The notes beneath the pieces are model-generated. The model saw nothing but the letters and a program-made list of their open reading frames with translations, did not search any database and was not told where the DNA came from. Made by a program: the position numbers and the translations under genes. DNA of 40,586 nt from Thermoplasma sp. Kam2015 (lineage in GTDB: Archaea > Thermoplasmatota > Thermoplasmata > Thermoplasmatales > Thermoplasmataceae). The stretch covers positions 1 through 40,586 of the forward strand of contig NZ_QJSM01000025.1 in the NCBI RefSeq assembly GCF_003205235.1. Direction: 5' to 3'. This document shows positions 18,601 to 25,509 of this stretch, piece by piece; the stretch's first letter is position 1, and each line of letters begins with the position of its first letter.

Positions 18601-21221
18601 CCGCCTGAAGCCGATGCTGTGAATGTAATGGAGTTGCCGACATCAGTCGGGTTCTGGCTAGACGATATGCTTACTGAAGGATCGGCGTTGACCGTCTCGG
18701 TGGCGCTGGCCGATCCAGATACGCCTATGCCGTCCTTGCCGGTAAGATCGACAGTGTAAGTTCCTGCAGAAAACGTTGTGTTGAACGCAGGAGTTGTGTA
18801 CGTGCTGCTACCGACGGTCCAGCTCCATGTGTATCCTGCCGATGATGGAGCGGTCCCGCTGGTAGAACCGCCTATTATCACGCTGAGGAAGAACTGTGTG
18901 TTTCCAGCGTCCGTGGACGATATGATTGGCGGAGTTCCGGAGGTGGATATGGGACCGCCGGTGATGTTCAGGGCTGACATGGAAGGCCCTCCGCCCATGT
19001 TGCCGTTGTCAACCGCAACGAAATACCAGCCAGCCGAAAGCGTCTCGGTTCCGGAATACTCGGTTGCACCTTCGGAGTGCCATGCATTATCGCCGAGGAC
19101 GGATATCCAGTTGACGCCGTTGTCCGATATCCATATGGCGCCGTTGTCGTCGTATTCGCCGTAGAAAGTGTACGTTCCACCGCCGAAGTACAGGACAGTT
19201 ACGGCAACGTAGCCCTCATCGTATGCGCCTCCACTCGGCTCAGTGTTCAGGACGCTGAGGCTCGACGGGTACGGGACGTTAGGCCTGCCCAGGAATGTCT
19301 GCCCGTTGTATGCTGGGTTTCCGTAGTCGTAGCCGAAGCCGCCATCTACGAAGGTGCCTGTCCATGTTGATACGTTGTTCTGGAACGAGTCCGGCATGAT
19401 GAGCGGGTACGAGGCGATCTCTGAATAGGGCACAGCGCCTTCGTAGGGGGCGGACGTGTACGAGTAGACGTAGAATACGCCCGGGGTCATATCGTTGAGA
19501 ATGTATACGGAAGGCGGGTTGAACACATATTCGCTTATCGTGTATGATGCTGTATGCCCGTCGCTGTCCGTGACTACTACCTCGATAGTGTACGAACCGG
19601 ATGATGAGAAGGAATAGGAGAGCGTGGAGCCGGATCCTTCGGACGCTCCGTTGACGTACCACGCGTACGATATCGAGCCTGTTCCACCGGATTCGGATGC
19701 TGTGAATGTAACGCTATTACCGACATCTGTGGGATTCTGGCTCGAAGATACGGACACTGATGGGTTGTTGTTTATCGTGACCGTTACGGATGCGCTGTAC
19801 GTTTCTCCGACCGCATCAGTGACGGTAACGGTGACCGTGTAGGATCCGGCGGAGCTGAACGTGTATGAGAAGTCCTGGCTCGTAGATACCTGAGAGCCGC
19901 CTATGATCCATGAATACGTATACGGAGAGGTACCGCCCGAAGGCGTAGCCGAAAACTCTATGGGATACCCGACGTCTGCAGTGCTGACGTTGGATGAGGC
20001 AGAGACTGTTGGACCTGTATTTACAGTTTCGTCGATCGTGTTAGAATCGACCGTGTATCCTGCGGCATCAGTTACCGCGACATAGTAGTCGTAGGTTCCG
20101 GACGAAGAGTAGGAAACAGAATATGTGGATGATGTTGCTCCTGATATGGCGTTTCCGTTCAGGTACCACTGATACGAATACGGGGATGTGCCGCCTGACA
20201 CGGACGAGCTCAGCGTTATGGTCTTTCCCACATCGGTTGGGTTCTGGGATGAGGATATGCTTACGGATGGATCTGTATTGACGGTCTCTGTCAGGGACGC
20301 CGAGACGGTGTTTCCGTTTGAATCGGTCACTGAATAATCTAGCAGGAACTGACCGGTAGAACTGAATGAATATAAGAACGATGATGTGGAGCCTGATGCA
20401 AGCTGAGAATCTGATGTAGATGTGCCGTCGTAGAGGACGTAAGAATAGGATGAGTAGGACCCTGAGCCGCCGGAGGCTATTGCATCGAAGGCAATGGACT
20501 GGCCCTCATCGGCGGGGTTGTGTGACGGCGATATTGAAAGCGATAGGGACGAATCTACCGTAAGGCCTACGGTGTTGGACTGCGCATACGACGAGGCACC
20601 ATACACGATCACGTATACGGTGTCGGATCCGCTGGGCAGGCTTGTAGGATTCCATGTGGACGAAGTGGCTCCGGACACAGGATTGCCGTTCAAATACCAC
20701 TGATAGGAAAAGGGGGACGTACCGGTGTTGGATGAGATGGAGAAGCTGTCGGCCTGATTTGCATCCAGCGTGGTCTTCGACGCCGTGATCGACACGGAGA
20801 AGGGGGTATAAGTGCCTGTAACGCTGTACGTTCCTCCAGGAGATGCGAATATCACTTGGTACGACGGCGTGTTCCAGCCGGGGACACTGTCCCAGTCGAC
20901 CTCAAAGGATATTCCGCCTCCTTCTTGAGACGTCTTCCATTCTGCGACGAGGGTGATCGTTTCCCCTGGAGCTGCTGATCCACTTGCGCTGTTTTCGGTC
21001 CCGTGGAGATACGCACCCCATGAGGATACGTCGGAGTTCAGTCCGCTCTCATGAACGTTTACCGTGGCCGTATAGGTATAGTATGTAAACGGATTTACTC
21101 TCCATTCAGGCCCAATGTGGGGATCAAAATGGCTCAGCGGGACCTCAGCCGGAACGAGGGCAGAGAAGAGCATCACGGTTGCAACAACCAGAAGAAAGAG
21201 ACGCCTTGAACGATCTTTCAT
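12645..21221 (-). CDS. Giant 2858-residue PKD/Ig-repeat surface protein with PA14-like domain
   Basis: A signal peptide (RLFLLVVATVMLFSALVPAE) begins the protein. About 25 beta-sandwich repeats of ~85-90 residues follow, many starting like DPSVSISSSQNPTDVGNSV and containing YQWYLNG and SSSGTY motifs of PKD/Ig-like folds. At about 570-755 the repeats are interrupted by a domain with GGTYTFYGEYDDNGAIWIS and LSAGWYFVAVDNGN, which resembles a PA14 carbohydrate-binding domain. A single membrane anchor lies at about 2717-2738, then a 120-residue Pro/Gln-rich cytoplasmic tail ending in basic residues. The DNA of several repeats is almost identical (16191-16330 and 17451-17590), so copies are exchanged or recently duplicated. 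It has no clear Shine-Dalgarno; T-runs upstream (21245-21275) suggest separate transcription. Likely an adhesin or receptor-binding spike. Confidence 0.88.
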   Translation of the reverse strand: MKDRSRRLFLLVVATVMLFSALVPAEVPLSHFDPHIGPEWRVNPFTYYTYTATVNVHESGLNSDVSSWGAYLHGTENSASGSAAPGETITLVAEWKTSQEGGGISFEVDWDSVPGWNTPSYQVIFASPGGTYSVTGTYTPFSVSITASKTTLDANQADSFSISSNTGTSPFSYQWYLNGNPVSGATSSTWNPTSLPSGSDTVYVIVYGASSYAQSNTVGLTVDSSLSLSISPSHNPADEGQSIAFDAIASGGSGSYSSYSYVLYDGTSTSDSQLASGSTSSFLYSFSSTGQFLLDYSVTDSNGNTVSASLTETVNTDPSVSISSSQNPTDVGKTITLSSSVSGGTSPYSYQWYLNGNAISGATSSTYSVSYSSSGTYDYYVAVTDAAGYTVDSNTIDETVNTGPTVSASSNVSTADVGYPIEFSATPSGGTSPYTYSWIIGGSQVSTSQDFSYTFSSAGSYTVTVTVTDAVGETYSASVTVTINNNPSVSVSSSQNPTDVGNSVTFTASESGGTGSISYAWYVNGASEGSGSTLSYSFSSSGSYTIEVVVTDSDGHTASYTISEYVFNPPSVYILNDMTPGVFYVYSYTSAPYEGAVPYSEIASYPLIMPDSFQNNVSTWTGTFVDGGFGYDYGNPAYNGQTFLGRPNVPYPSSLSVLNTEPSGGAYDEGYVAVTVLYFGGGTYTFYGEYDDNGAIWISDNGVNWISVLGDNAWHSEGATEYSGTETLSAGWYFVAVDNGNMGGGPSMSALNITGGPISTSGTPPIISSTDAGNTQFFLSVIIGGSTSGTAPSSAGYTWSWTVGSSTYTTPAFNTTFSAGTYTVDLTGKDGIGVSGSASATETVNADPSVSISSSQNPTDVGNSITFTASASGGTGSYSYQWYLNGNPVSGATSSTYTTSFSSSGTYNIYVVVHDGIGNSAQSNTITETVNPDPSVSISSSQNPTDVGNSVTFTASASGGTGAFSYTWYLNGAVQSSTTSTFSTSFSSPGTYYVNVTIKDSVGDSASYSFTETVYSDPSVSITSSQNPTDIGNSVTFTASPSGGSGSYTYQWYLNGAAVSGATSSTYTTSFSSSGSDSVYVIIKDSVGNSATSNTIDETVNPDPSVSITSSQNPTDIGNSVTFTASPSGGTGSYTYQWYWSNGTAISGATSQSYTTSFSSSGTYGVYVIIKDSVGNSATSNTITETVNTDPSVSISSSQNPTDIGNSVTFTASASGGTGSYSYQWYWSNGTAISGATSYQYTTSFTSSGTYGIYVVVKDANGNTAQSSTLTETVNVDPSVAVSESPSPTDTGVPVTFTASASGGTGSYNYTWTINGATYYAQDPTVTFSEPGTYTASVTIRDSLGDTASASETIVVNHQPSVSISVQYNPVYAGTNDLFRASGSYGTGSYNYTWLNGSAVIGYGAYLTYKFGAPGTYTIEVKIRDGLNQTNTSAVAITADQLPSIYIAGPTNITYGKENYWGIVVNGSIAGGNVYWFVDDINQTADANDVQIGLTFENTSIASFPISAHYIVQGKWYNVSITVRANTPPTAAITAKYTSVDAGVVDLFDPSVSGGSPGYTYRWDIQGHIFNTENVTYSFSSSGSYNVTLTVTDGDGVTATATTVITVNTDPSVSISSSQNPTDIGNSITFTASASGGTGSYSYQWYWSNGTAISGATSYQYTTSFTSSGTYGIYVVVKDGIGYSVESSTLIEAVNADPSSQIYAPRASLDAGQGETFTVKVSNGTSPYKYEWYVNGQALSNSSSFSYSFASPGNYTVEVEITDAVGKTAVSSTTVTVHPDPSVSAKADYSQMDAGYAETFTASGSGGLSPYTYEWVLDGNVISTSASFTYVFNAVGTYTVTVKMTDANGYTVSSNVTVDVVSPPSVSFSVKYVYIDQGVQDEFNATPLYGTSPYNYTWYVNGAIIGYGPSIAHAFPAPGTYYVNVTLRDYFGYTATFSRAVYVEPLPVASIYANRTAIDEGMSVSFLSGVSGGVSPYNYTWEINGAVFAYGADASHAFPSSGSYTITLIVKDSFGEASSASVTITVNAPVSVSISDSASSIDEGMSVSFASHVSGGTSPYTYEWYVNGNLVSSQQDQTYLFAVPGTYTVKLVVIDDLGHNATYSVSVVVNPALHASISVKYPTVDENITDNITLTAANGTPSYTYAVLINGVKVSSSSSYSQYFTKAGTYEITAYVNDSAGESVILRSTITVRPNPSVSIVTPTNRTDANVPIEFRSILANGTGPYTYSWLIAGHTYSNATLTFAFPASGSYVVQLTVTDAFGREAIAEINETVFPDPHASLIAPSRIIASEQEQLSLNISGGIKPYAVQWYFPSGEQFSGANITHAFRSAGPETFEVQVKDASGYVDVQNFSVTVHLYVAIAANETYGFAPLAVQFSSSVLGGSSYAYNWSFGNGHYSLQPDPVYVFPSGNYTVTLSVVASNGATGSASLTVESLPAPVTFLYSPTVNGTILTTFHFEAIPNWDAPGPYSMSWSFPNGQTLTGMNVSYRFPIYNEFNTVIATFKYNGGTYVQYLKVRLYPAPISVSFTLPKVMPVGTLVDVNATVTDPDSSVYTVTWEYMGHSLSGQEQELYFPTVGNYTVSAYVVDSLGATAAYSVNVSILPVSTNANIVIEAHSVVNGPYTTYEITVLSSAPLSIVEAFIGTQVLEPTLVNTTDGYHYNLTLYAGDYPAGTNNLKIVAFTVNGESNFIVVQYFVSSQFGRSQGFSLVSFFGGGLDMVISLLSIVTGIGLSVAFYLDRRSRRTIDLNIGGFDVKAKRSVVDSMLSRLHRGKQNPVVPTGLNLQMPVQNPVAPPPVQPRPVQPPVQPQAPPPIQPPVQQQMQIGRPVQNQLFLNLPQSQPKRGGLKGFFSAFRKRRM

Positions 21222-21284
21222 GCTTTATCAATGCACAAATGCACGAAAACAATAAAAATAACTTGGAAAAATTTTCGAGGAGGA

Positions 21285-22019
21285 TCAGAGAAGGTCCACG
21301 CCCAGCTTGAAGAGTGTGTAAATGCCAAGGAAAATCACCAGGATCACCAGCATGGCGATTATCGGCCCGAACAGGCCTGCATTGTCCGCAAGATCTGCCA
21401 CAGAAACAGCCATTCCATTGAAGACCTGGGTGATTACCCCAGAGAGGAAGGTGAACGCGGAGAGAACGAAGCCCTCTAACGTTGCAACAACCTGCCCAAT
21501 GACATCATTCCCAAATGAGCCCATTGCGTTTTCAATACCCGAGACAAGCGAAGAGAAGTCTGAGACTATGGAAGATGGATCTGTGAATATGTTCTCAATC
21601 GCAGCTCCAGCACTGGCAAGCCAGCCGAAGAAGCCGCCAGAAGAGGTCTTCGGGGGCTGGACGCTGATCGCCATTATGGGCGATGAAATGGCCACGGTGG
21701 AATTTTTGGCGATCACATACACGCTGTAGGAACCCTCTGAAGGAAAGGTGTATGGTATGGATGCGGGGCTACTACCCTGAGCGGATGCAACCTCACTACC
21801 GTTCACATAAAGCGTAAAGGACGATGCGCCGGGCAAATCGGTCGCCACAGATATGGAGATCTGAGATCCGGCATAGATCGGAGATGGCAGGGATACGGTC
21901 ACCGAATAGGATGAGGAGTACGGCGATGCGGTTTGTACAGCTGCGGCCGGCGGAACGGCAAGGAGCATGAATACGGCCAAAACCATTAAGAAAAAAGGAA
22001 CGAGACGACTAAACTGCAT
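21285..22019 (-). CDS. Secreted Ig-like protein with C-terminal membrane anchor
   Basis: 244 residues. The signal peptide is residues 1-28 (LVPFFLMVLAVFMLLAVPPA). One Ig-like domain (about 35-125, with SFTLYVNGSEV and EGSYSVYVIAKN) resembles a single repeat of the giant protein. A Gly/Ser/Phe-rich amphipathic part follows, then a membrane helix at about 218-240 (GPIIAMLVILVIFLGIYTLF). It overlaps the preceding small membrane gene by 11 nt and is immediately upstream of the giant gene. It may form part of the same surface assembly. No family is recognised beyond the Ig-like fold. Confidence 0.75.
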   Translation of the reverse strand: MQFSRLVPFFLMVLAVFMLLAVPPAAAVQTASPYSSSYSVTVSLPSPIYAGSQISISVATDLPGASSFTLYVNGSEVASAQGSSPASIPYTFPSEGSYSVYVIAKNSTVAISSPIMAISVQPPKTSSGGFFGWLASAGAAIENIFTDPSSIVSDFSSLVSGIENAMGSFGNDVIGQVVATLEGFVLSAFTFLSGVITQVFNGMAVSVADLADNAGLFGPIIAMLVILVIFLGIYTLFKLGVDLL

Positions 22020-22272
22020 CGTCGATCCCCCTGAATGCTATCAGAACAAGGAAAGCAAGGGAAATGCCCAACAAAACCAGAAAGACCAAGACCACTGGGG
22101 CCAGCCATTCAGGCCTTATGGACGAGAGTTCCAGAGCAAACCTTCCGAATATGTTTCCAATGGCATTCCCGAATATGGCGAAGAATTGAGAAAAACCAGA
22201 GCCTATGACCTGGGCTATAAGATGAAAGAAAATTATAACGGAACGCCCGAGTGCTGAAAAAAGTGTAGACAT
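22009..22272 (-). CDS. Small membrane protein, 87 residues
   Basis: Two hydrophobic regions are visible: an amphipathic one at about 10-45 rich in Phe, Ile and Gly, and a clear membrane helix at about 59-80 (PVVLVFLVLLGISLAFLVLI). Its end overlaps the start of the secreted Ig-like gene, so the two are co-translated. The alternation of short glycine-rich membrane proteins here suggests virion-envelope or pore components. No family recognised. Confidence 0.7.
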   Translation of the reverse strand: MSTLFSALGRSVIIFFHLIAQVIGSGFSQFFAIFGNAIGNIFGRFALELSSIRPEWLAPVVLVFLVLLGISLAFLVLIAFRGIDDAV

Positions 22273-22287
22273 TGAACGGCCTCGAGG

Positions 22288-22692
22288 TCAGACATCTTCT
22301 TCCGCACCGAGGACGTCCCTCTCTATTCCATACGCATCGAACCAGAAGTACATCACAGCGCCGGCGAGGCCTATGACTATCACGAATATCACAGGCGCCC
22401 ATATGCCCAAACCCTGCAGTGAGTACGACCAGTTCTGGAACATGGTCTGTATCGACGAACCGAAGCCGCCGAATATATCGTGCAGCAGCAGCGATATGCC
22501 GCTGGTTATCGCATTCACGATCGGCTCAAAGATCGAATCCCATATGAGCTTCAGTATGCTGCTTACTGAGGGGAAAGTTTCCCATGTCGCTGGAAAAAGA
22601 AGGAGGAAGAAGAGCGTTGCCTCTCCCTTTGCCTTCTCTTTCAGCTTTCTGAACCATGTCCCAAGGTATTCTTTTATTTTTTTGCCCAGCAT
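22288..22692 (-). CDS. Membrane protein, 134 residues
   Basis: A basic N-terminus (GKKIKEYLGTWFRKLKEKAK) is followed by a hydrophobic segment at about 25-41, a long amphipathic region with Gly-rich turns, a membrane helix at about 98-120 (WAPVIFVIVIGLAGAVMYFW), and an acidic tail. The layout (central amphipathic region, then C-terminal anchor) parallels the two downstream proteins. It begins 6 nt after the stop of the four-helix protein. Function unknown; part of the membrane module. Confidence 0.7.
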   Translation of the reverse strand: MLGKKIKEYLGTWFRKLKEKAKGEATLFFLLLFPATWETFPSVSSILKLIWDSIFEPIVNAITSGISLLLHDIFGGFGSSIQTMFQNWSYSLQGLGIWAPVIFVIVIGLAGAVMYFWFDAYGIERDVLGAEEDV

Positions 22693-22698
22693 GGCCGG

Positions 22699-23190
22699 TC
22701 ACCTGTTCTGGCCGCTGTTCATCAGTTCGTGCTTTATGAATGTCTTGTTATGCATGTATGCTGCAACGACCAGGAAGGCCACAAACGCTAAGAAGGTCAC
22801 GATAAGCAGGAACATCGCTGCCGGATTGCCTGCAAAAGCTGCGACCTCAACGTACTGCGGCCAGTCAAAGTAGTAGGCTATGAATGCTCCTATGAAGCCG
22901 CCGATGATCATCGAACCGAAGAACCTTACCAGCAGATCCACTATGCTTCTCCTAGGCCTTGTGACCTCTTCAACAAGAGCCCAGAACATTGCACCGGTTA
23001 GCAGCCCAAAGATGAACATCCCATGGGTTAGGGTTATCACCGTGCCGTTGATGGATACTGAGGGCTTGGTCATGAACAGCGCCAGCCCGAACAGACCCAT
23101 AATGGCTGCGAAGACGCTTGCCCACAGGTCCCACGTGGTGCTGTACATCTTGGCTTCCACATTTATCTTCTTTGCTGTTACCATATCCAC
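22699..23190 (-). CDS. Four-TM membrane protein
   Basis: 163 residues with four predicted helices at about 23-42, 50-72, 86-108 and 122-146. Helix 2 contains GMFIFGLLTGAMFW and helix 3 contains SMIIGGFIGAFIAYY, both glycine-rich packing faces. The loop between helices 2 and 3 is charged (EEVTRPRRSIVD). Two starts are possible, GTG 23190 or ATG 23184; the latter has GAGGGTGG just upstream. It is part of the membrane-protein run and is of unknown family. Confidence 0.72.
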   Translation of the reverse strand: MDMVTAKKINVEAKMYSTTWDLWASVFAAIMGLFGLALFMTKPSVSINGTVITLTHGMFIFGLLTGAMFWALVEEVTRPRRSIVDLLVRFFGSMIIGGFIGAFIAYYFDWPQYVEVAAFAGNPAAMFLLIVTFLAFVAFLVVAAYMHNKTFIKHELMNSGQNR

Positions 23191-23193
23191 CCT

Positions 23194-23289
23194 CTATTTC
23201 CTTCCTCTTCTTCGCGAAGCCTTTCTCTTCACTGTCCTCTTTCGCGCTCCACTTTTCCTTCCATTTCTCTTCTTTACCAGCTCTCTCAC
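23194..23289 (-). CDS. Very basic mini-protein, 31 residues
   Basis: GTG 23289 overlaps the TGA of the upstream gene (GTGA), and the frame runs to TAG 23194-23196, four nt before the next start. The product, reading RELVKKRNGRKSGARKRTVK and ending RRRGRK, has about half Lys/Arg and no acidic cluster. It could be a DNA-condensing or membrane-binding peptide; small basic proteins of this kind are packaged with DNA in several archaeal viruses. The short length leaves open that it is only a chance frame filling the gap. Confidence 0.4.
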   Translation of the reverse strand: MRELVKKRNGRKSGARKRTVKRKASRRRGRK

Positions 23290-24080
23290 CTCTTTCCTCT
23301 CTTTCTTCCACCGGATCCAGCCTTCCTGCCGGCATACGGAACTGATACGCCCTTCGCCTTCATCGTCTTTATTGATATATCATGGAACGGCAGCATCAGG
23401 AAGACGCCGACAAGTGCAATTATTCCAGCAGCAACTTCAGCAACATATTCAGCCGTGGTGTAGTTGAAGACACCAGAAGACACCCCGCTGGCAGTCAGCA
23501 TGACTTTGTACGAAGTTGCCGGCTCAGACGGGAACTCAAGCTTGACCATCACAGTATCGTTCTGGGGGCCGGTCAGCATCGCCGGGCTTACCGGGATATT
23601 GTAGTCAATTGTACCGTTCAGCGGCACTTTGGCTGCATATGCAGGCGTGAAGGAAGCCGCTGTGGTGCCGTACCCGAAGACTATGGTCATGTTGCCGGTC
23701 ATGCTCTTATAGACCGTGGCTCCTGTTGCGTTCTTCGTCGCTATGTCCACTCCGCTCAGGTACACTGTCAGCTTGTTCACCGCATAAGCGTTGAACTGAC
23801 CGAGTTTGGCTCCTGTGATCAATATGTCGGTTGCAGATCCCGGAGTAACCGTTGCTGTCTCATTGGTCAGCGCGAAAGACGTTGCATAGGCGCCTGTGCT
23901 GTTGACGTAGTAGACGTAGTGTGGTACTGTATCCGATGTCAGAACTGAGGTGTGCTGTTGCACAGCACTCATTTCCTGGGCGCTCCATCCCGCGAACGCT
24001 CCCGATAGCACTATCACAATGAAGACTATCAGGGAGAAGATCGTGAGACGCTCGCCCTTGCTTTTTTTTGTCTCAGCCAT
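23286..24080 (-). CDS. Surface protein anchored at both ends
   Basis: About 264 residues from ATG 24080; the frame opens at TTG 24089. An N-terminal membrane helix or uncleaved signal (about 13-33, FSLIVFIVIVLSGAFAGW) is followed by a beta-rich ectodomain with several N-x-S/T sites, a second membrane helix at about 213-232 (VAAGIIALVGVFLMLPF), and a basic tail (GRKAGSGGRKRGKR). It is the first gene after an 80-nt gap and may start a transcription unit. The architecture is that of a small virion membrane or pilus-like protein; no family recognised. Confidence 0.75.
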   Translation of the reverse strand: MAETKKSKGERLTIFSLIVFIVIVLSGAFAGWSAQEMSAVQQHTSVLTSDTVPHYVYYVNSTGAYATSFALTNETATVTPGSATDILITGAKLGQFNAYAVNKLTVYLSGVDIATKNATGATVYKSMTGNMTIVFGYGTTAASFTPAYAAKVPLNGTIDYNIPVSPAMLTGPQNDTVMVKLEFPSEPATSYKVMLTASGVSSGVFNYTTAEYVAEVAAGIIALVGVFLMLPFHDISIKTMKAKGVSVPYAGRKAGSGGRKRGKR

Positions 24081-24171
24081 TGTTCTCAAATTTTTCTAAA
24101 CGAAATCATTCTTAAAGTTAGCGATTGGTGATGGCGGCGGCAAAACGCAGGTGCTTCAGCGGCAAGATCGT

Positions 24172-24954
24172 TCAAGGCTCCAACGGCTGGCCCTGCTGCA
24201 TGTTCGACTGCAGGACTGCCGAGATCTGGTTTGGCAAAGGCTCCGGCTGAATCTCCGCCGGCAGCTGCTGGCTGCTGTCAGCTGATGGGGGGCTGGACGG
24301 GGCGCTGTTGAGCATCTTCATCAGCTCCTTCCTTTTTATCCTATGGTAATCGAACTTGGGGCTGTGTTCAGGGCTGTATCCAAAGACCTGCACTGATCCG
24401 CGTGATTTGAGAGCGTTTTCTATTTGCGAACCAAGTTCAATGATGGACAGCAGCGCCTTGCTCACCTGGAACTCATCCTGAGCCGCATTTTCAGCGTCAG
24501 GCCTCAGCATCATGTACGGAGAACTTAGGATCTTGACCAGGTCCATGACCTGCTTGTGCAGTGCAATGGCTCTCCTGAGGGCATAGTCCATGGATCTTGG
24601 GAGGCTCTGGCTGTTGAGCATCTTCTTCAGGTATGAAAGCAGGGCTGCAAAGCCGTTGCCCACATGGGAAAAAAGTGCGGCCATCTCTGCATACTCCAGA
24701 GGGTGGTCATGGCCCATGTCATTTTTCAACGTCTCCACATAGCCGTTTACAGATGCCTGCAGAGAAGAGGCATTCTGAACCGCATCCTTCAGCGCAAATA
24801 TGGTCTGGAGGAGTTGTCGGGACTCATCGTCCATCCCGTTGACGGGTACATTCGCGAGCGTCATCTGAGGCGCAGCCGGCTTCGGCTGGGAAATTGGTAT
24901 GTGCTGGGCTTCATCGCCCGAACCGCGGGTGAACCATGATGTTGGTGAAACCAT
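24172..24954 (-). CDS. Hypothetical helical protein with Pro/Gln-rich end
   Basis: About 260 residues from ATG 24954, the first ATG in a frame that opens at TTG 24981. The N-terminal 40 residues are flexible (ISQPKPAAPQ). The body from about 45 to 190 is alpha-helical with repeated Leu-rich segments (LLQTIFALKDAVQNASSLQ; ALRRAIALHKQVMDLVKIL). The last 45 residues are Pro/Gln/Ser-rich. No membrane segment. It sits between regulators and the membrane module and could be a scaffold or matrix protein. Family unknown. Confidence 0.68.
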   Translation of the reverse strand: MVSPTSWFTRGSGDEAQHIPISQPKPAAPQMTLANVPVNGMDDESRQLLQTIFALKDAVQNASSLQASVNGYVETLKNDMGHDHPLEYAEMAALFSHVGNGFAALLSYLKKMLNSQSLPRSMDYALRRAIALHKQVMDLVKILSSPYMMLRPDAENAAQDEFQVSKALLSIIELGSQIENALKSRGSVQVFGYSPEHSPKFDYHRIKRKELMKMLNSAPSSPPSADSSQQLPAEIQPEPLPNQISAVLQSNMQQGQPLEP

Positions 24955-25009
24955 CAAAAACAAAAAGCCAAACTCATTCAAATACTTGCGGGAAAACCAG
25001 CATGAAGGA

Positions 25010-25306
25010 TCAGCGGACCAGCTGATTGCTCCGTTTTTCGCCGTTGCCGTCTGGGGCGCGGTGGTGGAGGAAATTGAACCAGTTCAGGTTCCTGCTGTTG
25101 CCCTTTTCCTGCCGCATGGCAACGTAGCCGTCGGCTGCCAGGGCTTCCAAAATCAGGAGGACGCTCCTCGCCGTAGGCTCCTCGCCATATTCTCTGCCGA
25201 TCTGTATGCAGATGCTCCGCACGGAGAGCCATCTGTTGCTGTATCTGGAGAGCACCTCGATTATCCTTGAAACCAGGACTTCATTCTGATCAGGATCCGT
25301 CTTCAT
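25010..25306 (-). CDS. Winged-helix-like DNA-binding protein
   Basis: About 98 residues from ATG 25306, which has GAGGAAGAAAGC before it; the longer frame to 25333 overlaps the neighbour more. SRIIEVLSRYSNRWLSVRSI then TARSVLLILEALAADGYVAM and a wing-like RQEKGNSRNLNWF give the helix-helix-recognition helix-wing order of winged-helix regulators. The predicted start overlaps the end of the two-helix membrane gene by 17 nt. Probably a transcription regulator of the element. Identification rests on pattern only. Confidence 0.6.
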   Translation of the reverse strand: MKTDPDQNEVLVSRIIEVLSRYSNRWLSVRSICIQIGREYGEEPTARSVLLILEALAADGYVAMRQEKGNSRNLNWFNFLHHRAPDGNGEKRSNQLVR

Positions 25307-25505
25307 GCTTTCTTCCTCGCCTGTGGACCACAATCGCCCATAGCGAATAAATGGCCATCATGCCCGAAAAAAGAAGGATGCCGGCGCTGAACCGCTGGAA
25401 TTGATCTGAGGGCAGAAGGAACAAGAGGGCTACGCCTGACATGGTGAATGAGGCTGCTGAAAAAACGAAAAGGCGGAGCTCGATGCTATTGTTTCCCTTT
25501 TCCAT
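25290..25505 (-). CDS. Small two-TM membrane protein
   Basis: About 71 residues from ATG 25505 (GTG 25517 is an alternative that would overlap the TFB stop). Two hydrophobic helices (RLFVFSAASFTMSGVALLFL and SAGILLFSGMMAIYSLWAIV) are separated by a short polar turn, and the end is basic then acidic. It begins a few bases after the TFB gene and overlaps the winged-helix gene. Unknown function. Confidence 0.65.
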   Translation of the reverse strand: MEKGNNSIELRLFVFSAASFTMSGVALLFLLPSDQFQRFSAGILLFSGMMAIYSLWAIVVHRRGRKHEDGS

Positions 25506-25509
25506 GCTT

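Noticed and set aside
16134-18700. Regular DNA repeats suggestive of a CRISPR array
   Set aside because: The period is ~260 bp, the repeats are coding and graded in similarity, and there are no short unique spacers; they are protein-domain repeats.
13533-20703. Many plus-strand open frames inside the giant gene
   Set aside because: They mirror the Ser/Thr/Gly-rich repeats on the other strand, have odd compositions and no ribosome-binding sites; the minus-strand frame is continuous for 2858 codons with a signal peptide and anchor.
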